Positions 1 to 6,847 of a stretch of DNA of 9,590 nt are shown here, one piece after another. Origin of the DNA: JBBCJM01 sp037190175. Lineage in GTDB: Bacteria; Pseudomonadota; Alphaproteobacteria; Rhodobacterales; Rhodobacteraceae. The stretch covers positions 1 through 9,590 of the forward strand of contig JBBCJM010000195.1 in the NCBI GenBank assembly GCA_037190175.1, read 5' to 3'. The notes under the pieces were generated by a model. The model searched no databases. It saw only the letters and a program-made list of their open reading frames with translations, and had not been told where the DNA came from. The stretch's first letter is position 1, and each line of letters opens with the position of its first letter. The translations under genes and the position numbers were made by a program.

Positions 1-451
1 GATCGGTGACCACGGTCACGAACTTGTGGTTCTTCGAGGCCGCCCGGATCATCGCCGGGCCGCCGATGTCGATGTTCTCCACGCAGTCGTCATACGATGC
101 CCCGCGCGCCACCGTGGCCTCGAAGGGATAGAGGTTGACCACCAAGAGGTCGATCGGCCGGATCCCGTGCGCCGCCATGGCGACCAGATGCTCGTCGTCG
201 TCGCGCAGGGCCAGGAGCCCGCCGTGCACCATCGGATGCAGGGTCTTCACCCTTCCGTCCATCATCTCGGGGAAGCCCGTCACCTCGGCCACGTCGGTGA
301 CCTCCAGCTCGGCCATCCGCAGCGCCCGTGCGGTGCCGCCGGTGGAGATCAGCTCCACCCCCCGCGCGGCCAGCGCACAGGCCAGGTCGATCAGTCCGCT
401 CTTGTCGGAAACGGAGATCAGCGCGCGGCCGATCGGTACGGGATGCGACAT
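1..451 (-). CDS. purH: PurH, bifunctional AICAR formyltransferase/IMP cyclohydrolase (5' part only)
   Basis: The protein makes the last two steps of IMP synthesis: formylation of AICAR with 10-formyl-THF, then ring closure to IMP, in the cytosol. Only the first 150 residues are in the window; the frame is open to the left edge, so the formyltransferase domain is missing because of the cut, not because of decay. The visible part is the N-terminal MGS-like IMP cyclohydrolase domain, with ISVSDKSG (12-19), STGGT (36-40), GFPEMMDGRVKTLHP (59-73), NLYPF (106-110) and ENIDIGGPAMIRAASKN (125-141), all PurH hallmarks. The start at 451 is supported by AGGAGG a few bases upstream (complement of 457-463). 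The gene lies 32 bp downstream of the heparinase gene on the same strand, so co-transcription is likely. Identity is very secure. Confidence 0.96.
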   Translation of the reverse strand, partial: MSHPVPIGRALISVSDKSGLIDLACALAARGVELISTGGTARALRMAELEVTDVAEVTGFPEMMDGRVKTLHPMVHGGLLALRDDDEHLVAMAAHGIRPIDLLVVNLYPFEATVARGASYDDCVENIDIGGPAMIRAASKNHKFVTVVTD

Positions 452-483
452 CGGCGGGCCTCCTGCCTTGGCGCAGCGTCGGG

Positions 484-2217
484 TCAGACCGGGGGGCTGT
501 CGCCCTCCAGGTCGCGGATGGCCAGCGGAGTATCCTTTGCCTTCGCCAAGGTCCAGCCGATGACCGCCCCCGGCCCGTCGAGTTCGGCCGAGAGGACGAT
601 CTGCCGCGCCGGGCGGGGGTGCAGCCGGCCCTTTTCCAGATAGGCCGAAGGCTCCAGCGTGAGCATCTGCCCATCCTGCGAGCGGAACACCCAGACCTCG
701 CCCGAGCGCAGCACCACCGAGACCGCGGTCTCCCCCATGTCCAGCGAGACATCGGCATCCGGGTGCAGGTGGAAGCGCAGGGCGAAGCGCAGCCGCTCGC
801 CCCCCCGGCGGTGCAGCACGGCGGCCAGCGTCTCGCGCTCGGCCGCGGTGGTGGCGGCCAGCGCGTCCTGCCCGGAGAGCCTGCGCCCGCTGCGCGAGAG
901 CACCAGTTGCCGGGTATGGGTCAGGCCATGGGTGCGCGACCAGCCGTCATGGGCCAGGAACAGGCCCGGCCCCTCCTCGCCCTCGATCCGCCGGGCCATG
1001 ACCACATGCGCCCGCTCCTCCAGCGCGTCGCCCAGCCCCCGGCCGAAGCGGGAGGAGGAATAGCCCTCCAGCGACAGGGTGGAATGGCTGGCGGTGGCCC
1101 GCCCGGCCCGCCGCCAGTCGCCCCCGAACTCGGCCCCCGAGCCGCAAGAGACGATCAGCGGCCGCCGGCCGGAGGTCAGCTCGAAGGCGAGGGTGGAGGC
1201 ATGGGCCGAGAGCCCCGCCCGCCCCCCCGGCGGGTCGGCGGCGTCCACGATCACGCTGGTGCGCCCGCCCGAGAGCCGCATGAACCCCATCGCCGGGCCG
1301 GGTCCGGCCGAGCCCTTCACCCCCGCCGCCGCCAGCGCGGTGTCGAGCCGCCCCTCCGCCCCCCGGCCGCCGCCGTGGAACCGGGCCAGGCCCCCGTCGG
1401 CATGGCGCAGGCTGCGCAGGGCGGGGGCGATGCGGGCGGTGGCGGCGGTGATGCCCGCGGGCACCGCGCGGCCGGCCTCCGCCAGCGCCTGCGTGGCCCA
1501 GATCAGCAGGGTGAAGACCTCCAGCAGTTCCTCGGGGTTGCGGGTGGGGATGCCGCCCTGCGCGTCGATCACCTGGCCCGCCTCGGCCTCCAGCGCGATG
1601 ACCGCGGCGCCCACCCGCGCCTCGGTCCCGGTCAGCGCCAGCGCGGCATAGATCAGCCCGGTCAGCGCCTCGAAAAGCGGCAGCCCGGGGCCGGCGGCGT
1701 GCCAGCGGCGGTCGAGGAAGCCCACCTGCGCCGACAGCGCGGCGAAGAAGGCGCGGGTGTCCTCGGACGGCCGGCCCGACAGCAGGAAGGGCGCGTGGTT
1801 GATCAGCCGGATCAGCCGGCGGCCGGTCAGGTCGGGCTCCCACCCCGGGCCGCGGCCACGGCCATAGCGGGCGATCCAGTCCCAGGTCCAGCCCTGCGCC
1901 CGGGCCTTGGCCGCGTTGTCGCCCAGCGCGGCCAGGTCGTCGAGCCAGGCGAAGCCCTGCGCCGCGGCCTGCGCCGCCGGGTCGGGCGGCAGCGCCTGCC
2001 AGAGGCTGGCCCCCCGCGCCTCGATCAGCCGGCCGGCCATCAGGAAATGCCCCGCCACGATCTGCCGGCCCCTTGCCACCAGCCCCAGCGTGCGCGGCTC
2101 GGGCTGCGAGACGAAGCCGGTGGCCGGCGGCACCTTGGCGGCGTTGCGCGCGGCCCGGGCATTGGCCCGACGCCAGGCCCAGCCCGCCAGCGTATCGCCC
2201 CAGCCCCCCGATCCCAT
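484..2217 (-). CDS. Heparinase II/III family protein
   Basis: This is a 577-residue protein. The N-terminal two thirds are alpha-helical, as in the alginate-lyase/heparinase toroid fold (for example RLINHAPFLLSGR 137-149 and FLDRRWHAAGPGLPLFEALTGL 167-188). The C-terminal part from about residue 310 matches the heparinase II/III beta-sandwich: AHASTLAFEL (338-347), SHSTLSLEGYSSS (377-389), AHDGW (422-426), LTHTRQLVLS (432-441) and FRSQDGQ (511-517). Family members cleave acidic polysaccharides by beta-elimination, but the conserved Rhodobacterales copy beside purH has no substrate I know of. I see no signal peptide: the N-terminus is Arg/Ala-rich and not hydrophobic, which is odd for a polysaccharide lyase and suggests cytoplasmic action or another role. 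The start at 2217 has AAGGAGAGG upstream. It precedes purH by 32 bp in a probable operon. The family call is strong; the biochemical role is unknown. Confidence 0.88.
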   Translation of the reverse strand: MGSGGWGDTLAGWAWRRANARAARNAAKVPPATGFVSQPEPRTLGLVARGRQIVAGHFLMAGRLIEARGASLWQALPPDPAAQAAAQGFAWLDDLAALGDNAAKARAQGWTWDWIARYGRGRGPGWEPDLTGRRLIRLINHAPFLLSGRPSEDTRAFFAALSAQVGFLDRRWHAAGPGLPLFEALTGLIYAALALTGTEARVGAAVIALEAEAGQVIDAQGGIPTRNPEELLEVFTLLIWATQALAEAGRAVPAGITAATARIAPALRSLRHADGGLARFHGGGRGAEGRLDTALAAAGVKGSAGPGPAMGFMRLSGGRTSVIVDAADPPGGRAGLSAHASTLAFELTSGRRPLIVSCGSGAEFGGDWRRAGRATASHSTLSLEGYSSSRFGRGLGDALEERAHVVMARRIEGEEGPGLFLAHDGWSRTHGLTHTRQLVLSRSGRRLSGQDALAATTAAERETLAAVLHRRGGERLRFALRFHLHPDADVSLDMGETAVSVVLRSGEVWVFRSQDGQMLTLEPSAYLEKGRLHPRPARQIVLSAELDGPGAVIGWTLAKAKDTPLAIRDLEGDSPPV

Positions 2218-2337
2218 CCGCCCGCCTCTCCTTGCCTCTCGCCGCCCTGTGCCCGGGTGGCCCCCGGAGTCTGGCGCCCGGCAGGATAGACCGGCGGGCA
2301 GGGCTTGTCATGGCGGCGCGGCAATGAGGCAGGCGCC

Positions 2338-2426
2338 GGGGGTTTCACACCCCCAGCCAGCGGTTCGCTCGAACCAATGGGGTAAACTACTGGCTACCTC
2401 GCGGGATACTTGGGCCAAGAAGAAGG
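2338..2426 (+). repeat. Plus-oriented, interrupted copy of the dispersed hairpin repeat
   Basis: The left part is a 6-bp hairpin, GGGGGT (2338-2343) and ACCCCC (2349-2354), with loop TTCAC. The right part at 2401-2426 carries GGGATACTTGGGCCAAGAAG, which matches the AT-richer tail of the other copies in this window (GGGATATTTATGGC and AGTATTTCTGCCAAGATGAA on the minus strand). In intact copies the hairpin and tail are joined by a short C-rich box; here 46 bp separate them. There is no plus-strand gene in the window for it to terminate, so it may be left over from a lost or moved neighbour. Membership in a Rhodobacterales repeat family is from memory. Confidence 0.5.
2355..2395. repeat. Small nested inverted-repeat element inside the split repeat
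   Basis: AGCCAG (2355-2360) and its complement CTGGCT (2390-2395) bound a segment that contains a second perfect hairpin, GGTTC (2362-2366) and GAACC (2371-2375), with a 4-base loop. It sits between the two halves of the split dispersed repeat. It is too short to be a transposable element that codes for anything. Whether it was inserted or is simply diverged spacer cannot be decided from one copy. Confidence 0.4.
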
Positions 2427-2470
2427 ACTGTTCGAGTCAGATTGTCCCCCTCCTGTTTTTCCCCCTTCCT

Positions 2471-2538
2471 GCTTTCATCTTGGCAGAAATACTCTCGGGG
2501 GGTCCGGGGGGCAGACGGCCCCCCGGCGCTCTCCACCC
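2471..2538 (-). terminator. Hairpin repeat downstream of the amidase gene, probable terminator
   Basis: Read on the minus strand, 20 bases after the amidase stop comes a 9-bp stem (2518-2526 with 2504-2512, loop of 5) that is almost all G/C. It is followed by GGACCCCCC and the tail AGTATTTCTGCCAAGATGAA. There is no T-run, so it is not a textbook intrinsic terminator. Position and orientation right after a stop codon fit a terminator or mRNA 3'-end stabiliser. It shares the hairpin-GGACCCC-tail layout with the copy at 5210-5266. Confidence 0.6.
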
Positions 2539-2546
2539 GCGCGACC

Positions 2547-3878
2547 TCAGCCCAGGGCCCGCTCCGCCGCCGCCCCCAGCCGCAGCAGGCGTTCCTCCTG
2601 CCCCGGGCCCGCCATCAGGGTGATCCCGGCCGAGGGCTGGCCGGTGGGCAGGGTCAGGGCGCAGCCGTCCATCAGGTTGCCGATCCGGGTGTTGCGCAGC
2701 GCCAGCAGGTTCTCGGCCACGTAATAGCCCTCGTCGGTCAGAAGCCGCGCGGCCTCGGGCGGCAGGATGGGCGAGGTGGGCAGGATCACCGCGTCGAACC
2801 CCGCCACCCGCGCCCGCCATTCGGCCCGCAGCCGCTCCAGCCGCCGCCAGCCCGCCACGTAATCCGCCGCCGAGACCCCGCCGCCCGCCCGGAAGCGGTC
2901 CAGGATGCGGGGGAACATCACCTGCGGAGACCGCTCGATGGTCTCGCGCCACAGCCCCCAGGCCTCGCCGGTGAAGAGCACCGGAGCCAGCTTCATCGCC
3001 TCGGCCACCTCCGGCGCCACCAGCCGCTCCACCCGCGCGCCGGCGCGGGACAGGCGGTCGGCCGCGGTCTCGAACCCCAGCCCCGGGCCCTCGCGCAGGT
3101 CGTCCAGCGCCACCGTCTCCAGCACCCCCAGCCTTTGGTCGGAGAGCGTGGCGCCCGCCAGATCCGCCCCCCGCCCGCCCTCCAGCGCGGCCAGCAGCAG
3201 GGCGCAATCCTCCACCGTGCGGGCGATCGGCCCCACGGTGTCGAACCGCAGGCACAGAGGCACCACCCCCGTCAGCGGCAGCCGCCCGTGGGTCGTCTTC
3301 AGCCCCACGAGGTCGTTCCACGCCGCCGGGATGCGCACCGAGCCGCCGGTGTCGCTTCCCACCGCCGCCGGGGCCAGCCCGTGGGCCACCGAGGCCGCCG
3401 CGCCGGATGACGATCCCCCCGGCACCCCCGCGGGGTCGTTGATGCAGGGCGGCGTGGCGGTCACCGGGTTGAGGCCCAGGCCGGAAAACGCCAGTTCCGA
3501 CATGTGGGTCTTGCCCAGGCAGACCAGCCCCTGCGCCGTGGCGGTACGCAGCACCGGCGCGTCCTCGGCCGGGATCCGGCCCCGCAGCAGGGCGCTCCCG
3601 GCCTCGCAGGCCGCCCCCGCGGCGTCCACGTTGTCCTTCCAACTGACCGGCACCCCGTCCAGCGGGCCGATCCGCCGGCCCGCCCTGGCCCGGTCATGCG
3701 CCGCCATCGCCATCGACCGCGCCCGGCGCGGGGTGGTGCGGGCATAGATCCGGCCCCCCTCGGGATGCGCGGCGATGGCGTCCAGGAAGCGTTCGGTCAG
3801 TTCCAGCGGGCTGACCCGCCCCTCGCCGATGGCGCGGCCCAGCTCCGCCGCCGTCATGTCCAGCCAGTCCCGCGCCAT
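2547..3878 (-). CDS. Amidase signature (AS) family amidohydrolase
   Basis: A 443-residue cytoplasmic hydrolase of the amidase signature family, which cleaves carboxamide C-N bonds with a Ser-cisSer-Lys triad. The triad is intact: Lys81 in VSWKDN, cis-Ser156 in GGSSSGAA (154-161) and nucleophile Ser180 in GSDTGGSVRIPAAW (174-187). The 24-residue spacing between the two serines matches the family. Length is normal, and the C-terminus carries the usual LPTGQPSAGITLMA region. No gatB or gatC is beside it, so it is probably a stand-alone amidase and not the GatA subunit. The substrate is unknown; a mandelamide-hydrolase role is tempting because of the MdlC-like gene nearby but has no sequence support. 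The start at 3878 gives a complete N-terminus; its ribosome site (AAGGGGGCGG) is poor. It is divergent from the UbiH-type gene, with an 81-bp gap. Confidence 0.92.
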   Translation of the reverse strand: MARDWLDMTAAELGRAIGEGRVSPLELTERFLDAIAAHPEGGRIYARTTPRRARSMAMAAHDRARAGRRIGPLDGVPVSWKDNVDAAGAACEAGSALLRGRIPAEDAPVLRTATAQGLVCLGKTHMSELAFSGLGLNPVTATPPCINDPAGVPGGSSSGAAASVAHGLAPAAVGSDTGGSVRIPAAWNDLVGLKTTHGRLPLTGVVPLCLRFDTVGPIARTVEDCALLLAALEGGRGADLAGATLSDQRLGVLETVALDDLREGPGLGFETAADRLSRAGARVERLVAPEVAEAMKLAPVLFTGEAWGLWRETIERSPQVMFPRILDRFRAGGGVSAADYVAGWRRLERLRAEWRARVAGFDAVILPTSPILPPEAARLLTDEGYYVAENLLALRNTRIGNLMDGCALTLPTGQPSAGITLMAGPGQEERLLRLGAAAERALG

Positions 3879-3959
3879 TTTCCGCCCCCTTGCCTCGGCC
3901 GGAAGCTAGCGGCGGCGGGCCGCATGGACAATCCCGCCCGCTGCGCCATAGTCGGGGGC
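3879..3959. promoter_or_regulatory. Divergent promoter gap between amidase and hydroxylase genes
   Basis: This 81-bp gap has to serve both directions. On the plus strand TGGACA (3925-3930) and CATAGT (3947-3952), 16 bases apart, resemble a sigma-70 -35/-10 pair, with 5/6 and 4/6 matches to consensus. If used, transcription would start within a few bases of the ATG at 3960, giving an almost leaderless mRNA. I see no convincing minus-strand promoter for the amidase. The match is suggestive only. Confidence 0.35.
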
Positions 3960-5192
3960 ATGAACGCGACCCATGACCTGCTGATCGTCGGCGGCGGCCT
4001 CAACGGCCCGGCGCTCGCCCTGGCCGCGGCGCAGGCGGGGCTCAGCTCGGCGGTGATCGACCCCCGGCCGCTGCCGGCGCGGGCCCAGGCGGGGTTCGAC
4101 GGCCGGGCCTATGCGCTGGCCGCGGCCGCGCGCCGGCGGCTGGCCGCGCTGGGACTGGGGCCGGGGCTGGCCCCGCTGTCCCTGCCGATCCTTGCGGTCA
4201 AGGCCGGCGACGGCCGGCCGGGGCAAGGGGCCTCGCCGCTCTTCCTGCATTTCGACGGGGCGGAGCTGGAGGAAGGCCCGATGGGCCATATGGTGGAGGA
4301 TCGCCACCTCTACGCCGCCTTCAGCACCGCGATGGAGGGCTCGGCCCTGGTCACCCCCCTGCCCGGGCACCGGGTGGTGGCGCAGGAGGCCGGGCCGGCG
4401 GCGGCCACGGTCACGCTGGAGGACGGACGCCGGCTGACCGGCCGGGTGATCCTCGGCTGCGACGGGCGGGCCAGCGGCACCGCCGCCCGCGCCGGGATCC
4501 GCCGCATCGGGCGGGACTACGGCCAGAGCGCGCTGGTCGCGGCCATCGCGCACGAGCTGCCGCACGAAGGCGTGGCGCATCAGCTGTTCCTGCCCGAGGG
4601 GCCCTTGGCCATCCTGCCGCTGCCCGGGCCGGGCCACCGCTCCTCCATCGTCTGGAGCCAGCCGCGCGCGCAGGCCGAGGCCATCGCCGGCCTGCCCGAC
4701 GCGGCCTTCATGGCCGCGCTGGCCCCCCGCTTCGGCGATTTCCTGGGGCAGATCGCGCTGGCGGGCGACCGTTTCTCCTACCCGCTCACCCTGTCGCTGG
4801 CGGAAAGCTTCGTCGCGCCCCGGCTGGCGCTGGTGGGCGATGCCGCGCATGGGGTGCATCCGGTGGCCGGGCAGGGGCTGAACCTCGGCTTGCGCGACGT
4901 GGGCGCGCTGGCCCAGGTGCTGGCCGAGGCCGCCCGGCGCGGCGAGGACATCGGCGCCCCCGACGTGCTGGCCCGCTACCAGGCCTGGCGCAGGTTCGAC
5001 ACGGTGACGCTGGCGCTGGGAATGGATGCGGTGGTCCGCCTTTTCTCCAACGACAACCCGCTGCTGCGCCCGCTGCGCGGCCTCGGCATGGGCGCGGTCA
5101 CCGCCACCGGCCCGCTGCGCCGCGCCTTCATGCGCCAGGCCGCCGGGCTCAGCGGCGACCTGCCCCGGCTGATGCGGGGACAGCCGCTGTAG
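3960..5192 (+). CDS. UbiH/UbiF/VisC/COQ6 family FAD-dependent hydroxylase
   Basis: A 410-residue flavoprotein monooxygenase of the class that hydroxylates the aromatic ring of ubiquinone precursors, usually at the inner face of the membrane. Motifs in order: the dinucleotide-binding GGGLNGPALA (11-20) after a hydrophobic strand LLIV; the DG motif GCDGRASG (166-173), preceding the NAD(P)H/FAD contact region; and the GD motif LVGDAAHGVHPVAGQGLN (291-308), whose Asp binds the FAD ribityl chain. Length is typical. Which ring position (C1, C5 or C6) it serves cannot be told, since alphaproteobacteria use several paralogues (UbiH, UbiF, UbiL, UbiM); hence no symbol. I chose ATG 3960 because it places the Rossmann strand a few residues in. 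An in-frame ATG at 3924 would add 12 residues. The ribosome site is weak (CGGGGGC). It is divergent from the amidase and convergent with the fusion gene. Confidence 0.9.
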   Translation: MNATHDLLIVGGGLNGPALALAAAQAGLSSAVIDPRPLPARAQAGFDGRAYALAAAARRRLAALGLGPGLAPLSLPILAVKAGDGRPGQGASPLFLHFDGAELEEGPMGHMVEDRHLYAAFSTAMEGSALVTPLPGHRVVAQEAGPAAATVTLEDGRRLTGRVILGCDGRASGTAARAGIRRIGRDYGQSALVAAIAHELPHEGVAHQLFLPEGPLAILPLPGPGHRSSIVWSQPRAQAEAIAGLPDAAFMAALAPRFGDFLGQIALAGDRFSYPLTLSLAESFVAPRLALVGDAAHGVHPVAGQGLNLGLRDVGALAQVLAEAARRGEDIGAPDVLARYQAWRRFDTVTLALGMDAVVRLFSNDNPLLRPLRGLGMGAVTATGPLRRAFMRQAAGLSGDLPRLMRGQPL

Positions 5193-5209
5193 CACTCCTC
5201 TCCGCGCTT

Positions 5210-5266
5210 CTCTTTCGAGCCATAAATATCCCGGGGTCCGGGGCAGCGCCCCGGGGCTCTCCACCC
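5210..5266 (-). terminator. Hairpin repeat in the convergent gap (copy nearer the hydroxylase)
   Basis: A 7-bp perfect GC stem, CCGGGGC (5238-5244) and GCCCCGG (5248-5254), with a 3-base loop. On the minus strand it is followed by GGACCCC and the tail GGGATATTTATGGC. It starts about 45 bp after the hydroxylase stop. The arrangement parallels the repeat after the amidase gene, including the GTGGAGAGC-type lead-in (complement of 5255-5264). Its hairpin could act on convergent transcripts from both sides. There is no T-run on either strand. Confidence 0.55.
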
Positions 5267-5291
5267 GTACACCGCCCGAAGGAAAGGCGAT

Positions 5292-5325
5292 GCGGGGGGT
5301 CCAAGGGGGGCGGCAGCCCCCCTTG
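5292..5325 (-). terminator. Strong 10-bp GC hairpin downstream of the fusion gene
   Basis: CAAGGGGGGC (5302-5311) and GCCCCCCTTG (5316-5325) form a perfect 10-bp stem with loop GGCA. On the minus strand it lies about 59 bp after the stop of the decarboxylase-dehydrogenase gene and is followed by GACCCCCCGC, the same box found after the other hairpins. It is the most stable small hairpin I see in the window. A terminator or 3'-end stabiliser role is inferred from position. Confidence 0.6.
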
Positions 5326-5383
5326 CCCGGCCCAACGCTCAGAGCCAACGGCGATGAGGGGCGGGAGGCCCCCGGTCCCTGGC

Positions 5384-6847
5384 TCAGGCGAAGTGGATGG
5401 TCTTGACCTCGAGATAGTTGTCCAGCCCCTCGGGGCCCCCTTCCCGCCCCATCCCGCTTTCCTTGTAGCCGCCGAACGGGTGCTTGGGGTCCACGATCAG
5501 CCCGTTCACCGTCAGCCCGCCCGTCCGCATCCGGCGGCCGAAGGCATAGGCGCGCTCGGGGTCGGCGGAATAGACCGCGCCGTTCAGGCCATAGCTCGTG
5601 GCATTGGCCTTGGCGATGGCATCGGCCTCGTCCGCATAGCCGATGACCGAGACCACGGGGCCGAAGATCTCCTCCTGGAAGATCTTCATGTCGGGGGTCA
5701 CGTCGCTGAACACCGTGGGTTCCACGAAGAACCCCTTGTCCAGCCCCGCCGGCCGCCCGCCGCCGCACATCAGCGTGGCGCCCCCGGCCCGCCCGGCCGC
5801 GATATAGCCCTGCACCCGTTCCAGCTGCCGCGCCATGGTCAGCGGGCCCATCTGGGTGGTCGGGTCGGAGGGATCGCCCACCTTGATCGACTTCACCGCC
5901 GGCAGGAACAGGTCCAGGAATTCCTGCTTGCGCGCCTCCGGCACCAGGATCCGGGTCAGCGAGAAGCAGACCTGCCCGGTGATCGGCATGGAATAGACCA
6001 TCAGCGAGGGCAGCGCCTTGGCGAAATCGGCATCAGGCAGCAGCACCGCCGCCGACTTGCCGCCCAGTTCCAGCGACACCCGCGCCAGCCGCTGCGCGCA
6101 GACCTGGGCGATATGCTTGCCCGCGGCGGTCGAGCCGGTGAAGGCCACCTTGTCGATGCCGGGATGGCGGATCAGGTGGTCGCCGACCTCCCTCCCCGCC
6201 GGCACCAGGTTGAACACCCCCCGCGGCAGCCCCGCCTGTTCGATGCATTCGGCCAGGATATAGGCCTCCAGCGGCGTCTCGGGCGAGGGCTTGGCCACGA
6301 AGGTGCAGCCCGCGGCCAGCCCGGCGGCGATCTTGTAGGACAAGAGCACCATCGGCGCGTTCCACGGCGTGATCGCGGCGCAGACGCCCACCGGCTCCCT
6401 CACCACCCGCACTTTGCCGCCATCGTCGCGGCTGCGCTCGTCCACGAAGGGGTAGGTCTCGATCAGGTCGGCGTAGTAGTTGAAGAGGGTGGCGTTCTGC
6501 CCCACCAGCTTCTTGGTCAGGAAGATCGGCGCGCCCACCTGCGTGGTCCAGGCCTGGGCGATCTCCTCCAGCCGCGCCCCGATCAGGGTGGCGATGCGGC
6601 GCAGATAGGCGGCGCGTTCGGTGGGCGCCATCCAGGGCCAGGGCCCCTCGTCGAAGGCGCGCCGCGCGGCGGTGACGGCGCGGTCCACATCGGCCACGGT
6701 CGCCTCGGGGTAGCGGATGACCACCTGCTCGGTCACCGGCGAGACCACCTCCAAGAGCTTGTCGCCCGAGGGCTTCACCCAGGCCCCGTCGATGAAGAAC
6801 CGCTCGGGCGCCTTCACCGCGCCGCCGGGCTGGGTCATCACGTTCAT
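5384..6847 (-). CDS. Aldehyde dehydrogenase, possible independent product from internal start
   Basis: Same frame as the C-terminal part of the fusion, entered here as an alternative reading. Starting at ATG 6847 it gives a normal-length, complete NAD(P)-dependent aldehyde dehydrogenase of 487 residues, with catalytic Asn163, Glu260 and Cys294 and the C-terminal FGGYKESGMGREGG region. GAGGAG stands six bases before this ATG, better placed than the ribosome site of the fusion's own start. Closely related free-standing enzymes oxidise aromatic or terpenoid aldehydes, but the substrate cannot be read from sequence. The cell may therefore make the fusion, free dehydrogenase, or both. If the window has a one-base error at the junction, this would simply be the second gene of an operon. 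Confidence 0.6.
   Translation of the reverse strand: MNVMTQPGGAVKAPERFFIDGAWVKPSGDKLLEVVSPVTEQVVIRYPEATVADVDRAVTAARRAFDEGPWPWMAPTERAAYLRRIATLIGARLEEIAQAWTTQVGAPIFLTKKLVGQNATLFNYYADLIETYPFVDERSRDDGGKVRVVREPVGVCAAITPWNAPMVLLSYKIAAGLAAGCTFVAKPSPETPLEAYILAECIEQAGLPRGVFNLVPAGREVGDHLIRHPGIDKVAFTGSTAAGKHIAQVCAQRLARVSLELGGKSAAVLLPDADFAKALPSLMVYSMPITGQVCFSLTRILVPEARKQEFLDLFLPAVKSIKVGDPSDPTTQMGPLTMARQLERVQGYIAAGRAGGATLMCGGGRPAGLDKGFFVEPTVFSDVTPDMKIFQEEIFGPVVSVIGYADEADAIAKANATSYGLNGAVYSADPERAYAFGRRMRTGGLTVNGLIVDPKHPFGGYKESGMGREGGPEGLDNYLEVKTIHFA

Larger units (their letters stand above)
2218..2546. other. Gene-free interval between amidase and heparinase genes
   Basis: I found no convincing coding frame here. 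The stretch is less GC-rich than its surroundings around 2360-2500. It must carry the promoter of the heparinase-purH operon (minus strand), but I could not pick a convincing -35/-10 pair. It also holds the amidase terminator repeat (2471-2538) and an oppositely oriented, interrupted copy of the same repeat class (2338-2426), both listed separately. A GTTCGAGTC string near 2430 resembles a tRNA T-loop, but no cloverleaf can be built around it. Confidence 0.7.

Noticed and set aside
328..2289. Long plus-strand open frame opposite the heparinase gene
   Set aside because: Low-complexity Arg/Pro/Gly product with no motif; the minus strand encodes clear heparinase motifs.
2355..2450. A tRNA or small structured RNA gene suggested by GTTCGAGTC and nearby hairpins
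   Set aside because: No acceptor stem, D arm or anticodon arm can be paired around it on either strand.
2547..3878. GatA subunit of the tRNA amidotransferase, or mandelamide hydrolase (MdlY)
   Set aside because: No gatB/gatC neighbours, so GatA is unlikely. For MdlY there is only loose proximity to an MdlC-like gene, which is not enough to name it.
3504..3959. N-terminal extension of the hydroxylase back over the amidase gene
   Set aside because: It overlaps the start of a well-supported amidase gene and has shadow composition; the Rossmann motif follows directly after ATG 3960.
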